Positions 10,238-21,945 of a DNA stretch of 64,000 nucleotides are shown in pieces. The position numbers and the translations under genes were made by a program. A model generated the notes under the pieces. That model did not search any database, was not told the origin of the DNA, and saw nothing but the letters and a program-made list of their open reading frames with translations. This DNA is from Phaseolus vulgaris (lineage: Eukaryota > Streptophyta > Magnoliopsida > Fabales > Fabaceae): the NCBI RefSeq assembly GCF_000499845.2, contig NC_023758.2:18928105-18992104 (forward strand), given 5' to 3'. Each line of letters starts with the position of its first letter. The first letter of the stretch is position 1.

Positions 10238-11419
10238 TTACAAGGCTGTACTCACAAAATAGATGGGACTCTGTACTTGGTCCTGCTCCTGGACTAGCAC
10301 AGAACTGATGGCCCGCTCTGTTACCGCAAAGTATAGTCGGAGGGGCACGCCTGCCACTGGTTTGCAAAGCATTGGTGGTGTCGCCAAGTACTTTTTCAAC
10401 TTGAGGAATGCTGCTTCACACTCGTCGGTCCACGCAAAGCGGCTATTTCTCTTGAGGCACTGGAAATAGGGGTGTCCTTTCTCTCCTCCTGCAGAAACGA
10501 ACCGTGATAATGCTGCCATTCGCCCTGTCAGCTGTTGCATTTCCTTCACTGATGTCGGGCTCCTCAAAGTGATGACGGCGGCGCACTTATCAGGGTTCGC
10601 CTCAATTCCCCTCTCCGTAAGCATGAAGCCTAAAAACTTTCCCGCCTCAACCCCAAAAACACACTTCTCAGGGTTCAGCTTGAGGCGATACTTTTTGATG
10701 GTGGCGAACAACTCTTCCAGATCTGTTGTATGTTCCCTCCTATCGCGCGAAGCTACCACCATGTCATCCACGTAGGCTTGTACGTTCCTCCCTAACATAG
10801 GCGCCAGGACCTTGTCCATTAACCTCTGGTAGGTGGCGCCTGCATTCTTTAACCCAAACGGCATCACTTTGTAGCAGTAGCTACATGTCTCTGTCATGAA
10901 TGATGTTTTACCCTCGTCCCTCGGGTGCATCTTGATCTGATTGTACCCTGAAAAAGCATCCAAAAAGCTCAGCATCTCGCAACCCGAGGCACTATCCACC
11001 AGGGCGTCAATGCTGGGTAGTGGATATGAATCCTTGGGGCACGCCTTGTTCAAGTCTGTGAAGTCCACACACATCCTCCACTTCCCGTTTGCTTTCTTCG
11101 CCAGAACGGCGTTGGCCAGCCACTCGGGGTATTGGATTTCCCGGATGTGTCCCGCACTCAACAACTTTTGTGTCTCTTTCGTCACCACAAGGCGCCTTTC
11201 TTCGTTAAACTTTCTCCTCCTCTGTCGCACAGGGCGAACCGTGGCGTCCATGCTAAGGTGGTGGCATAAAAAGTCAGGGTTGATGCCCGGCATGTCTGAG
11301 GCGGACCACGCAAAAGCATCTAAGTGGCGTGAAATCACCTCCGCCACTTTGTCCTGTTCCTCTTGGCTCAACAAACGCCCCAGCTTGAACATTTTGCCGC
11401 CGATATGTCTCTCCACCAC
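10238..11419 (-). pseudogene. Reverse transcriptase of T2 pol
   Basis: The open stretch covers the RT palm and fingers: GKWRMCVDFTDLNKACPKDSYPLP, LSFLDAFSGYNQIKMH, MPFGLKNAGATYQRLMD and the catalytic YVDDMVV (about 10755-10775). The connection and the beginning of RNase H (RLYFAVTERAISSVLVQEQD) follow. A TAA at 10238-10240 interrupts it, with RNase H continuing in the same frame. Upstream (11420-11700) is a low-conservation linker between protease and RT in other frames. Confidence 0.8.
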
Positions 11420-11700
11420 ATTGGCCGCCGATTGGTCTCTGCTATCTACCTTTGGGGGCGTCGCCTCGTAGTGCTCTCTAGGCGACGCCTCCTCTACGGG
11501 CGAAAAGCGTCGTCATGCCTCTCCTCTGTGCGCACGTCTGCTTTAGGTGTCGCCCCTACGGGTGCGGCCTCGCCAGGCGTTGACTCCGTAGGCGTCGCCT
11601 CATTCGAGGGTTCTACTTCCATTGCTGTGTCTGAACTCGATGGATGTTCAAATACCATGAACACACCTCTCTTTGTCTTTAAACTGTTTTCATAGCATTT

Positions 11701-12756
11701 TCACGCTTCTTCCTGATCTGACTTGATGACGATCACCCTGCCACTGAGATCCGGCAGCTTCATCTTCATGTGGCGCGTGGAGGATACTGCTCTCAGCCTA
11801 TTCAACGCCGGTCTTCCCAACAGGATGTTGTAAGCCGAATTGGCCTTCACAACTAAGTACCGAATGCTTTCAGTACGTGAGGCCGCTCCATCTGTGAATG
11901 TCGTCCTCAACTCCAAGTAGCCACGCACTTCCACCAGGTTGTCGATAAACCTATACAAGCATCCGGTGTAGGATCTCAAAAGGTCGGGGGACAACCGTAG
12001 CTTGTTGAATGTCAACCAGAACATAACGTCTGTCGAGCTTCCCTGGTCGACTAGAACCCTGTGCACCTTCCTTCCAGCCGTGACAACCGAAATGACCACG
12101 GGATCATTGTCGTGCGGGACGACATCTCGTAGGTCCGCCCTTGTGAACACGAGGTCTGACTCCCACGGGTCGCCTGAGATTTTTTCGTCAACCGAATTTA
12201 CTCCCCTCGCATATTTCTTGCGTTGGGATGCGGTGGGTCCCCCTCCCGAGCAACCACCAGAAATGGTGTGAACTTCGCCGTGGACCGGCATCTCATGCGC
12301 TTGATCCTCCGTTGGTTCCGGCACTGCAACAGTCGTGGCGAGTTCAGTGAGATAATCCTTCAAGAACCCGCTTTTTACTAACTCGTCTAACTGGTACCCC
12401 AACGATAGGCAGTTGTTGATATGGTGACCTAAAGCTTCGTGGAACTCACACCAAGAGTCCTTGCGAGGCCCCAACACCTTGTCAGACTTCACTGGTCGCC
12501 TCAATCTTTCGGCTATATTAGGTACGGCGATCAGGTCTTTCAACTCCACCACAAAGTCGTACCTTGTTGGTCTGGCCCTTTCTTGGGCCGAACGATTTCC
12601 TCCCGCTTGACCCCTGGGTTGGGGTTTTCTGGCCTCGTAGGGGCGTCTCCCTTCCTGATTCGTCCTTCCCGTCGTGGTCTCGTTGACCCTCACAGGTTGA
12701 GCCCGTGTCTGTGCCCTCGGGCGTGTGGGTGCAACACTCGTGCGCTTCTCACACAC
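11701..12756 (-). pseudogene. Gag C-terminus and protease of T2
   Basis: An arginine-rich nucleocapsid-like stretch precedes a variant zinc knuckle, C-x2-H-x4-H-x4-C (CEFHEALGHHINNC), as is usual in this clade. After a variable linker comes the aspartic protease active site VLVDQGSSTDVMFW and the ILLGRPALNRL flap-side segment. It lies in a different frame from the gag N-terminus (12690-13529) and from RT (10238-11419), so at least two frameshifts have accumulated. In T6 the same parts form one frame. Confidence 0.75.
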
Positions 12757-13529
12757 CTCTCCACCGCGCGACGCCTTATTTCAGCGAAGGTCTTGGGGCG
12801 ATTGCGAATGATGGACTCGCAAAAGGGGCCAGGGCATACGCCTTTTCTGAACGCATACACGATCATGGGTTCTTCCGTAGTACCAACCTTCACTACTTGA
12901 GCCCCGAAACAATTGATGTACTCCTTCAAAGTCTCACCCTGATATTGTTTCACGTCAAACAGATCATACGAAACGGGCGGTGGGGCCCTGTTCGCCAGGT
13001 ATTGCTCCCTAAATAACCGTGATAGGTGCGCGAAGGAGGTGATATGGCCATCTGAAAGGCTAATGAACCAATCCATGGCCATTCCTGTCAAGGTGCTCAT
13101 GAAAAGCTTGCATCTTACGGCGTCAGAGCCGCCTACTAGCACCATCTGCGTGTGGAACGCGGTGAGATGCGCTTCGGGATCCTCCATCCCTGTGAAAGTC
13201 ACTTTGGGCCCTGCGAACGTGTTGGGGATCAATGCCTCCAGGATCTCCTGCGAGAATGGTGTGGAAAACTCCATTCGGGGGGTGAGACGTTCGGTCTCAT
13301 CTGGGTCGCGTTGCCCTTGGTTGTTGCGCAAATCGCGACGCAATTCCTCGTTTGTGCGATGGAGCTCTTCATTTCTCGCCTGAGAGGCCGCAAGATCCGA
13401 CTGCATGCGTTCTTGCTCCGCCCTTGATTCTGCCATCTCATCCTGCAGCCCCTGCACCATGGCCATGACCTGCTGCATGGTCATTTCCTCGCTCGTAGCG
13501 CGCGCTGGACCTTGTCTCGTGGCCCTCAT
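12690..13529 (-). pseudogene. Gag N-terminus of T2
   Basis: The start is an ATG at 13529, about 100 nt after the primer site. There is a coiled coil at residues 15-75, then the retrotransposon gag core with AHLTAFHTQM, CKLFMSTLTGMAMDWF, LSRLFREQYLANRAPPPVSY and EYINCFGAQVV. It forms the capsid shell. The frame is lost near 12700, just after the gag core. Close relatives are at 39817 (T6) and 18957 (T1). Confidence 0.8.
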
Positions 13530-13632
13530 TCTTCAACGTTTTCTCTGAATTCCTCCTGTTGTTATGGTAGCTCTGATAAACTCTCTAGAATTGTCGAACT
13601 GAAACTTGGGATGGGAGTGATGTTTTAAATCG

Positions 13633-13650
13633 GCCCCACGGTGGGCGCCA
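13633..13650 (-). promoter_or_regulatory. tRNA-Lys primer binding site of T2
   Basis: On the minus strand this reads TGGCGCCCACCGTGGGGC, an exact 18-nt complement of the 3' end of plant tRNA-Lys(CUU) including CCA. It sits 2 nt inside the LTR end GGAACA. Confidence 0.85.
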
Positions 13651-13652
13651 AA

Positions 13653-14815
13653 TGTTCCTGCCGGTTGACCTGGGTACGTCTTTCTGTGCAACCTTGCCCG
13701 TCTGCTAGGTCACCCCTTTCTGGTAATCTGTGAACACCTGCAAAAAAGTGAACAAATGGGCGCCCTAGCGGCCGTTTTCACTCTGACGCTCAAGTCAGCT
13801 AACAAGAAACACCAAAACTCTGCACCTTCGTGTCTAAGCACCGCGAAAGGCACTCTGAAGGTAGTAAAGAACTGTATATTGTGCGTTGTTTTCTGGTTCT
13901 GGCAAACAATCCTTCTCTAGTCCCCTGTGCGTATCCTGAGGGCTCGAGCAAGCAACTAAAGTGTGTTATGGGGAAAAATTGCCAAAAGTTCGACCTCGAT
14001 TCCAACGTCTAAACCTCCCTTTAAACGTCTCTAGCATTTAAAGCGTCTTAAAGCGCATTTAAGGTGTACAAACGTTCGGCGTAAACGTACGAAACGTTCG
14101 AAACGTAAACTTAATTACATAATCTTGATTACCTCATACCTGACAAGCTATCCGGAAAGCATTGATGTTTCTGTTCTTCATGCCACGTGTCCTCCTGACT
14201 TGACCGTTATTCTACGTGGAGGGCCTCACAGCACTGTAACCCAATTGAGGGATATTTCATCGTGTCAGTCCTCATTCCTTGAGTGCATATGGCGCGAAGG
14301 GGTGACCTTTTGGGTGTCAACTCATGCGACCCAACCTCTAGTCACTCGCCCTGGGAGTGTATCCACCTTCCTCTCGAACCCTGCACCTGGTTTACCCTGG
14401 GCATGACCTTCTCTTGAGTCGTATCTATCCCAAGGGTCTCCCTAAGGTGGCCTGGGTACTTCACCAGTCAGGCTACTCCTTACTGGTGCTAGTACTATGG
14501 CCTTGAAGCCACCTTTCCCTTCTCTTTATTACTCTCCTGAATTAGGGGGACCCGAAGCCTCCCATGGTATCACTCCCTCCATGGTCTTTCCTACCCATGG
14601 GTATCGGGGAGTAACACTGCTGATGACTTGCTTGGTGACGCCTTTTTTAGGCGACACCCTTATCTTGGCGACGCCTTGTCTTGGCGACGCCTTATGTAGT
14701 CGCTCTGTTGACTTCCTTCTTTGGGCCCTTCGTGTGGTCCCACCATGTGTTGACCTTGGCCCTGACGTTGACTTTGACTTTGACTTTGGTCGACGCCCGG
14801 AGACGGGACGGTACA
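13653..14815 (-). repeat. T2 5' LTR (1163 bp)
   Basis: The boundaries are TGTTCC at 13653 and GGTACA ending at 14815, that is TGTACC...GGAACA on the minus strand. The right flank is T1 pol with no gap. The R/U5-side conserved block TGACTTGAGCGTCAGAG is at 13781-13797 (minus strand). GGCGACGCC units and TTGACTTTGACTTTG are near the U3 end. Confidence 0.9.
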
Positions 14816-16584
14816 GGTGTTATCCATGTATCTGGCTCGTGGATAGCGCAAACTTGCGCCATCTTTGTCTCTCCCGCTGGATGCGCTCTAACTCTTGGTG
14901 TCCTCAAAGTCTCATGAGTTAAAGATCTATGACCCCTCACCATCCCTTCCATTGATTTGCAAACTTGAAGAACCTGGTGGTCTGCTACGAATGCTCAAGG
15001 TGTCTTCAGGGTTTCTTGTATAACGGTCCTCTGCTTGCCCCCCTTGCCCGAACTGGCGAGCTTGGCTAGCAAGTCAGCTCGGGCGTTCTGCTCCCTTGGC
15101 ACATGCACCACTTCGAACAAAACAAAAGACCTTCTCAACTCCTGCACATACTCCAGGTAAGCCGCCATCTGCGGATCTTTGGCCTGGAAACCGCCGGTTA
15201 CCTGGCCCATGACCAACAACGAATCACTCTTGGCTATCAGCACCTTTGCTCCCATCTCCTTTGCCAACAAGATACCAGCGATCAAAGCCTCATACTCCGC
15301 CTGATTATTATTGGCTTTAAAGGCAAACTTCAGAGATTGCTCTATCAACACACCGTTGGGTCCTTCCAAAATAACCCCAGCCCCACTACCCAGCTGGTTA
15401 GAGGGCCCATCCACCGAGAGCACCCAGCGAAAACCATCTTCGGCGCTCTGCACTATTCCAGAAGATATCTCGACCACAAAGTCAGCGAAGATTTGCCCCT
15501 TGATCGGTCCTCGGGGCTCATACTTGATGCCGAACTCGGACAACTCCACCGCCCATTTTACCATTCTCCCAGCCACATCTGGTTTTTTCAGAACCTTCTG
15601 GATGGGTAAGTCGGTCATTACCAACATTGTAAAGCTCTGGAAGTAATGACGCAACCTCCTCTCCGAAAACACAACCGCCAGCGCTGCTTTCTCCAAGGCC
15701 TGATATCTCACTTCTGGGCCCGGCAACACCTTGCTAACAAAATAGATAGGTTTCTGGACTTGATCTTGATCCTGGACGAGCACCGCACTCAGCTCCTTCT
15801 CAGTTATGGCGAAGTATAACCTGAGAGGCGTTCCCACTTGAGGTTTGCACAGAACCGGCGGGCTCGCCAAGTACTCCTTGAGCTTCACGAAAGCCTCTTC
15901 ACACTCCCTCGTCCAGACAAACCTATTATACCTTTTCAAGCACTGGAAATACGGGTGGCCCTTCTCTCCACTAGCAGACACGAATCGCGACAGGGCGGCC
16001 ATCCGACCTGTAAGCTGCTGCACCTCCTTAACAGTAGCAGGGCTCCTCATCGCTAAGATGGCAGCACACTTATCAGGATTTGCTTCAATTCCTCTTTCAG
16101 TCAAGAGAAACCCTAAAAACTTTCCCGCCTCCACGTCAAAAATGCACTTCTCGGGGTTCAGCTTCAGCTTGTACTTGGCTATCGTAATGAACAGCTCTTC
16201 TAAATCAGCAACATGCTGGCTCTTCTCCAGGGATGTCACGACCATATCATCAACATAAGCTTGCATGTTCCTCCCCAGCATAGGCGAAAGCACCTTATCC
16301 ATCAGCCTCTGGTACGTGGCTCGCGCATTCTTTAGCCCAAAGGGCATCACCTTGTAGCAATAACATGACTTCTCCGTCATGAAGGCAGTCTTTTCTTCAT
16401 CCATGGGATGCATCTTAATTTGGTTGTACCCCAAGAAGGCGTCCAAGAAACTTAACAACTTGCACCCTGCTGCACTGTCCACCAGGGCATCTATACTCGG
16501 CAAAGGATAGGAATCCTTTGGACAGGCTTTGTTCAGATCTGTGAAATCGACGCACATTCGCCATTTCCCATTGCTCTTCTTCAC
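14816..16584 (-). pseudogene. RT, RNase H and archaeal RNase H of T1
   Basis: A long open run (529 codons, 14995-16584) spans GKWRMCVDFTDLNKACPKDS, MPFGLKNARATYQRLMD, YVDDMVVTS, the first RNase H, and the second RNase H with LSVDGPSNQLGSGAG and NNNQAEYEALIAG. Bases 14816-14994 continue into the region before integrase, where T2 is inserted. Upstream, a stop in the RT fingers (about 16651) and frameshifts separate it from protease. Confidence 0.8.
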
Positions 16585-16650
16585 AAATACAACATTGGCG
16601 AGCCATTCTGGATACTGTATCTCCTTGATGTGGCCTGCGGCGAGGAGTTT

Positions 16651-17638
16651 CTACGTTTCATCTCTGATCGCCTGTCTCCTTTCTACGTTGAACTTCCTTC
16701 TTCTTTGTTGGACCGGCTTGACTTGAGGGTCCATTGCTAAACGATGACACAAGAAATCGGTGTCAATTCCCGGCATATCCGAGGCAGACCACGCAAACGC
16801 GTCCAGATGTCTGCCTATCACCTTGGCGATCTGGTCTTGTGTCTCGCTATCTAGGGTCTTCCCCAGCTTAAATGTTTTGCCGCCTATCTCTTTCTCAAGC
16901 CAATCCCCAACTGACCGAGGCCTCTTCTCGCTCAGTGCTCTCGCAATACCTGACTCCCTCGCGATCTCCGGGCAGTTTCTCTCTTCCTCCACCCGAGGGG
17001 CGTTCTCGGACCTCGCCTCGACATCCTCCATTGTCACATCGCCCTCGGCGACCACCTCCAATGCTACATCCACAACCCGCCGGTTTTCCTGCTCAGTCTC
17101 CACACCAGGGGGTGGCGTTGTGGTCACATGGCACACTGATCGCCTGTTCTTGAGGCTGTTTTCGTAGCACTTCTTTGCCTCCTTTTGATCAGAGCGGATG
17201 GTGACGACCACCCCCTCCATTGAAGTTAACTTCACCTTCATGTGCCTCGTGGAGGGCACAACTCCTATCCTGTTGAGTGTTGGCCTTCCCAACAGGATAT
17301 TGTAGGCTGAGGGAGCGTTCACGACAAGGTATCTGATCTTCTCTGTGCGCGAGGCCGCTCCATTTGTGAACGTCGTTCTTAACTCAATGTACCCCTTGAC
17401 CTCCACTTGATCACCCACAAAACCGTATAAGCAGCCCCCATATGGCCTCAGCTGGTCTGGAGATAACTGTAACTTTTCGAAAGTCGGCCAAAACAGCACA
17501 TCTGCCGAGCTCCCTTGCCGTAACAAGTGAGATTACAATGGGATCGTTGTCGTGTGGCACAACATCCCTGAGGTCTTCTTTGGTGAAAGTGATGTCCACA
17601 TCGGGCGAGTGATCCTCAAAAACTTCTACTGACATCAC
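16651..17638 (-). pseudogene. Protease and RT linker of T1
   Basis: The remnant reads from MMSVEVFEDHSPDVDITFTKEDLRDVVPHDND (17411-17638) into QGSSADVLFWPTF. The protease active site is damaged by a small deletion near 17520: the V-L-V-D part is lost and R-Q-G-S-S remains. It continues through ILLGRPTLNRIG, an acidic linker and the start of RT (DAFAWSASDMPGID). It is a dead copy. Confidence 0.7.
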
Positions 17639-17782
17639 GGACCTTGCATACTTCTTGCGCTGTGACGCAGTACACCCACCACCCGAGAATCCACTAGCTA
17701 TGGTGTGGATCTCACCGAGAATGGGTGCCTCGTGCTGCTGTCCCTCACTGCTCAGTGGTTGTGAACCTGGCGATTGTCCCGT

Positions 17783-18352
17783 CTACTTCTCCAGCAAGTA
17801 GTCCTTCAAGAAGCCATTCTTCACGAGCTCATCCAACTGACAGCCTAGCGCCAAACAGTTGTTAATATGGTGCCCCAATGCTTCGTGGAATTCGCACCAT
17901 GATTCCTTGTGAGGTCCCAGCACCTTGTCAGAATTTCCTGGTGGCCTCAACCTGTCAGCTATGTTTGGCACAACGATGATGTCTTTGAGTTCCACCACAA
18001 AGTTGTGCTTTGGTGGCTTATTTCCCTCTCCTCTTCCTTCTGCTCGACCCCTAGGCTCGGTCCTCCTCGTCTCATAGGTGTGCCTCCTGTCTGGGTTCCT
18101 TCTCTCTGTGGCAGCTTCGTGGACCCTAGCAGGTTGTGTGCGTATCTGCGCTCTTGGTCGTGCAGGTGCAGCAGTCGTACACTTCTCGTATGCCTCACCT
18201 TCAGAGGCGATGGGTTCTACTGCTCGACGCCTTACTTTAGCAAAAGTTTTGGGGCGGCTGCGGTTAAGCGACTTGCTGAAAGACCCAGGACGCACCCCCT
18301 TCCTGAATGCGTACCCAATCATGGGTTCATCAGTGGTACCCACCTTCACCAC
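17783..18352 (-). pseudogene. Gag C-terminus with zinc knuckle, T1
   Basis: It follows the gag core after a frameshift near 18360. It shows AFRKGVRPGSFSKSLNRSRPKTFAKVRRRAVE, an arginine-rich basic region and the knuckle CEFHEALGHHINNC, then ends in a stop at 17783-17785 where relatives continue toward protease. Confidence 0.75.
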
Positions 18353-18369
18353 CTGCGCCCCGAAGCGGC

Positions 18370-18957
18370 TTATGTCTCCTTCAGGGTCTCACCTTGAAAT
18401 TGCTTCACGTCGAAAAGGTCATATGAAACTAGGGCTGGGGCCCTGTTGGCTAAATACTGCTCTCTGAATAGTCGTGAGAGCTGTGCGAAAGACGTGATGT
18501 GAACTTCTGGGAGGCTGACGAACCAATCCATGGCCAACCCCGTTAACGTGCTCATAAAAAGCTTGCATCTTACGGCATCAAAACCTACTACCAGCATCAT
18601 CTGTGTGTGGAAAGCAGTGAGGTGGGCCTCAGGATCCTCCATCCCTGTGAAGGTTACCTTGGGCCCCGTGAACATGTTGGGGATCGCTGTCTCTAGGATC
18701 GCTGGTGAGAATAGTGTTGTGAGTTCTCTAGGTGGGGAGGCAGCCTCAGGCTCGCATACATCGCGCCACCCACGTCGTAACTCCTCATTGGCATGGTGGA
18801 GGTCATTGTTTCTCGCCTGAGAAGCTGCGAGATCCTCCTGCATGCGCTCTTGCTCCGCTTTCGACGCTGCCATCGCTTCCTGCAGCCCTTGCATCATGCC
18901 CATGAGTTGTTGCATGGTCATCTCTTCACTCCTAGCGCGTGCAGGTCTTGCGGTCAT
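18370..18957 (-). pseudogene. Gag N-terminus of T1
   Basis: The ATG at 18957 lies 84 nt downstream of the primer site. There is a coiled coil in the first 70 residues, then the gag core (AHLTAFHTQMML, CKLFMSTLTGLAMDWFVSL, LFREQYLANRAPALVSYDLFDV). It is truncated by a frameshift at about 18370. It is closest to T2 gag, although the pol of T1 is closest to T4. Confidence 0.75.
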
Positions 18958-19040
18958 GGCTTTCTAGAAATCCTCTTAACTTATCTGGGTTTTGAGAACT
19001 GGAACTGAGAAACTTGTGTGGTGGGACTGATTTTATATCG

Positions 19041-19058
19041 GCCCCACGGTGGGCGCCA
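19041..19058 (-). promoter_or_regulatory. tRNA-Lys primer binding site of T1
   Basis: TGGCGCCCACCGTGGGGC on the minus strand, 2 nt from the LTR end at 19061. Confidence 0.85.
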
Positions 19059-19060
19059 GA

Positions 19061-20152
19061 TGTCCCGCCAGTTGACCGGGATCGTCTCTGCACGTGGCTT
19101 GTCCTCGCGAGCTAGGGCACCTTCGTTTTGCTCCGTCTGTGAGTACCTGAAAAGAAGTGAACAAAGGGGCGCCCTCGCGGCCGTTTGCACTCCGACGATC
19201 AAGTCAGCTAGCGAGAAACATCAAAAGGTGACGCACCCCCGTATCGGAACACTTGAACCAATGCTCTGAGGGTGGTCGAAAACTGTACTGAAGGGCTAAA
19301 ACTGTGTTGCCCTAATTGCCTTGTGCTCACAGCTGGGTGCGCAGTCAAGAACAATTAGGGTTTGTGCTCTGTGTGTCTATGCTCTATGTAACTGTGAGAA
19401 TTAGGTTAAAACTCCCTCCTTGTCAAATGCGCCCAAGGTCCCTTTTTATACATCTCTCATCATTAAAGCGCATTGAAAGCGTATAAAAATGTTCCTTGGA
19501 ATATACGAATCTTAACTTAACGCGTACCTTGGCAAACATTCCCTGAAACCTTTATTGAGCACGTGGGCATTGCCACGTGCCCCTCTGACTTGATCGTTAT
19601 TCTGTGCAGAGGGTCCCACAACGCTGCCACCCAACTTAGGGTTTTTCCATCGTGTGAGCCCACTTTTCTGCGAAGTGCTTCTGTCACGTGGGTTGAGTTT
19701 TTGGGTGCCAACTCATGCGCCCCAATCACTAGTCACTCGCCCTGGGGGTGTATCTACCTTTCTCTCGTATCATGCACGTGGTTCTCCCCTGGTCATGGCC
19801 CTCTCATGGGTCGTATCTGTCACAGGGTCTCCCAGCAGTGGCGTGGATACTTCACGAGTCAGGTTTACCCCCTACTGGTACCAGAACTTATGGCCTTGAA
19901 ACCACCTTTCTCTTCTCCTTACTACTGTTCTGAACTGTCGAGGTCTGATGTCTCTCTTGGGCGATGTCTTTGCTTAGGCGATGTCTTACTTGGCGATGTC
20001 TTACTTGGCAACGTCTTACTTTAGGGCGACGTCTTACTTTTGGCAATGTCCCGAGCGGTCGACCTGTTGACTTTTCTTCCTTGGGTCCCTTGAGGGGTCC
20101 TACCATGTGTTGACTTTGACTTCTGGTCAACGCTCGGGTACGGGACGGTACA
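19061..20152 (-). repeat. T1 5' LTR (1092 bp)
   Basis: The plus-strand ends are TGTCCC and GGTACA. A TATAAAAA box (minus strand) is at 19443-19450. The conserved R/U5 block is at 19190-19206, and GGCGATGTC-type repeats and TTGACTTTGACTT lie near the U3 end. The right neighbour is an inverted LTR piece with which its first 385 bp form an inverted repeat. Confidence 0.85.
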
Positions 20153-20540
20153 AAAAGGGACCTTGGGAGCATTTGAAAGGGACGAGAGTTTTAACCTAAT
20201 TCTCACAGTTACACAGAGCATAGACACACAGAGCACAGACCCTAAATGTTCTTGACGGCGCACCCAGCTGTGAGCACAAGGCAATTAGGGCAACACAGTT
20301 TTAGCCCTTCAGTACAGTTTTCGACCACCCTCAGAGCATTCGTTCAAGTGTTTCGATACGGGGGTGCGTCACCTTTTGATGTTTCTCGCTAGCTGACTTG
20401 ATCGTCGAAGTGCAAACGGCCGCGAGGGTGCCCCATTGTTCAATTCTTTTCATGTACTCACAGACGGAGCAAAACGAAGGTGCCCTAGCTCGCGAGGACA
20501 AGCCACGCGCAAAGACGATCCCGGTCAACCGGCTAGAACA
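20153..20540 (+). repeat. Truncated LTR in opposite orientation, host of T1
   Basis: This is the reverse complement of a T1-type LTR end and matches 19061-19448 at roughly 93-95% by eye. It ends with GGTCAACCGGCTAGAACA at 20540 but is not followed by a primer site. T1 appears to have inserted into it. The rest of this LTR would lie beyond the left end of T1. Confidence 0.7.
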
Positions 20541-20733
20541 GAGGTCGGTGCTCCGTCACGGTTTTGTCCTTAAAAGGCGCCTTGAAGGGTGAAGGGAGGA
20601 CGGAGTATATAAACTGCCCTTGGCCTCGATTCTTGAGCGATGTGGGACTGTATTGGCATACGGGAACAAGCCCCCCAGTCGAGGTCTAAGGGGAGTGGAT
20701 CCCCCTAGTTGAGGGGCGAAGGAGCCTCTTCGG
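20541..20733. other. Unassigned spacer with TATA box and PPT-like block
   Basis: It holds GTATATAAACTGCC (about 20606-20619) and, at 20671-20681, AAGCCCCCCAG, the reverse complement of the Tat PPT. About 50 bp further right is a primer site. A PPT and a PBS this close suggest an element collapsed by deletion. No ORF is present. Confidence 0.4.
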
Positions 20734-20751
20734 GCCCCACGGTGGGCGCCA
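20734..20751 (-). promoter_or_regulatory. tRNA-Lys primer binding site left of the T3 LTR
   Basis: TGGCGCCCACCGTGGGGC on the minus strand, 2 nt from LTR end 20754. It follows an LTR that also has a PPT on its other side, so this LTR is both a 3' and a 5' LTR. Confidence 0.8.
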
Positions 20752-20753
20752 AA

Positions 20754-21945
20754 TGTTCCCGCCAGTTGACCTGGGTTGTTTTTATGCGTGTCTTGTCCTC
20801 ACGAGCTAGGGCACCTTCGTTCTGCTCTGTCTGTGAGTACCTGAAAAGAAGTGAACAAAGGGGCGCCCTCGCGGCTGTTTGCACTCCGACGATCAAGTCA
20901 GCTAGCGAGAAACATCGAAGGTGACGCACCTCCGTATCGGAACACTGTAAACGAATGCTCTCAAGGTGGTCAGAAATAACTGAGTGACTAAAACTGTGTT
21001 GCCCTAATCGTCTTGTAGACATAGTGGGTGCGCAGCGAAAACAACTAGGGTTTGTGTTCTGTGTAAAACTGCGAGAATTAGGTCAAAAACTCGGATCCCC
21101 TTTCAAATGTCCCAAGGCCCCGTTTTATACACCTCCTACATTTAAGGCGCGTTGAAGCGCATTGAAAGCGTATAAAAATGTGCCTGGGAACATTTGATAC
21201 GTAAACTAAATTAACGCGTACCTTAGCAAACTTTCCCTGAAACATTGATTAACACGTGCTTATTGCCAAGTGTTCTTCTGACTTGATCGTTATTCTACGC
21301 AGAGGGCCCCATAACGCCGTAACCCAACTTAGGGTTATTCCATTGTGTGAGTCCTCTTTCTTCGAAGTGCATCTGGCGCTGGGGTGACTTCCTAGGTGCC
21401 AACTCATGCGCCCCAACTTTTAGTCACTCACCTTGGGAGTGTATCTACCTTTCTCTCGTACCATTCACATGGTTCTCCGCTGGATGTAGCCTTCTCATGG
21501 GTCGTATCTGTCCCAGGGTCTCCCAGCGGTGACGTTGGTACTTCACGAGTCAGGTTACCCCCTATTGGTACTTGAACTTATGGCCTTGAAGCCACCTTTC
21601 TCTTCTCTTCATCGCTGTTCTGAGCTATCGGGGCCCGAGACTTCCTCACGGTGTTGCCCCCTCCATGGTCTTTACTACCCATGGGTGTCGGGGGGTAACA
21701 CCGTCGATGTCTTAACTTGACTATTTCTTAACTTGGCGACGCCTTAGCCTGGCGACGCCTTAGCCTGGTGACACCTTAGCCTGGCGATCCCTCAACTTAA
21801 CGACGCCTTCTCTTGGCGACGCCTCATCTTGGCGACGCCTCAAGCGGTCAATCTGTTGACTTTCTTCCTTGCACCCCTCGAGTGGTCCCACTATATGTTG
21901 ACTTTGACTATGACTTTGGTCAACGCCCGGGGACGGGACGGTACA
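20754..21945 (-). repeat. T3 LTR (1192 bp) flanked by PBS and PPT
   Basis: The ends are TGTTCC and GGTACA on the plus strand. A TATAAAA box (minus strand) is at 21123-21129 and the R/U5 block at 20884-20900. The GGCGACGCC array is at about 21733-21842, and TTGACTTTGACTATGACTTTG follows. Confidence 0.85.

Larger units (their letters stand above)
598..14815 (-). mobile_element. T2: near-complete Tat element with two antisense genes
   Basis: The order from left to right is truncated 3' LTR (598-1465), PPT, antisense gene asA (2219-4459), an internal LTR/PPT remnant (5195-5485), antisense gene asB (5954-6938), a repeat-rich spacer, pol and gag on the minus strand (8108-13529), primer site (13633-13650) and 5' LTR (13653-14815). 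The two outer LTRs align closely over their shared part, so I treat them as one element. The element lies in T1 pol. The target duplication cannot be read because the left junction is deleted. Confidence 0.75.
1..20152 (-). mobile_element. T1: Tat-lineage Ty3/gypsy element, split by T2
   Basis: The minus-strand order from the right is 5' LTR (19061-20152), tRNA-Lys primer site, gag, protease, RT, RNase H and archaeal-type RNase H down to 14816. Element T2 then intervenes, and the integrase tail resumes at 1-597. The pol wording (IFADF, KKPDVAGRMVKW) matches T4, while its gag resembles T2, so T1 may be a recombinant. Frameshifts and stops occur throughout. Its 3' LTR is left of the window. About 600 bp of integrase is missing between the two parts, judged against T4 28905-29505. 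Confidence 0.75.
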
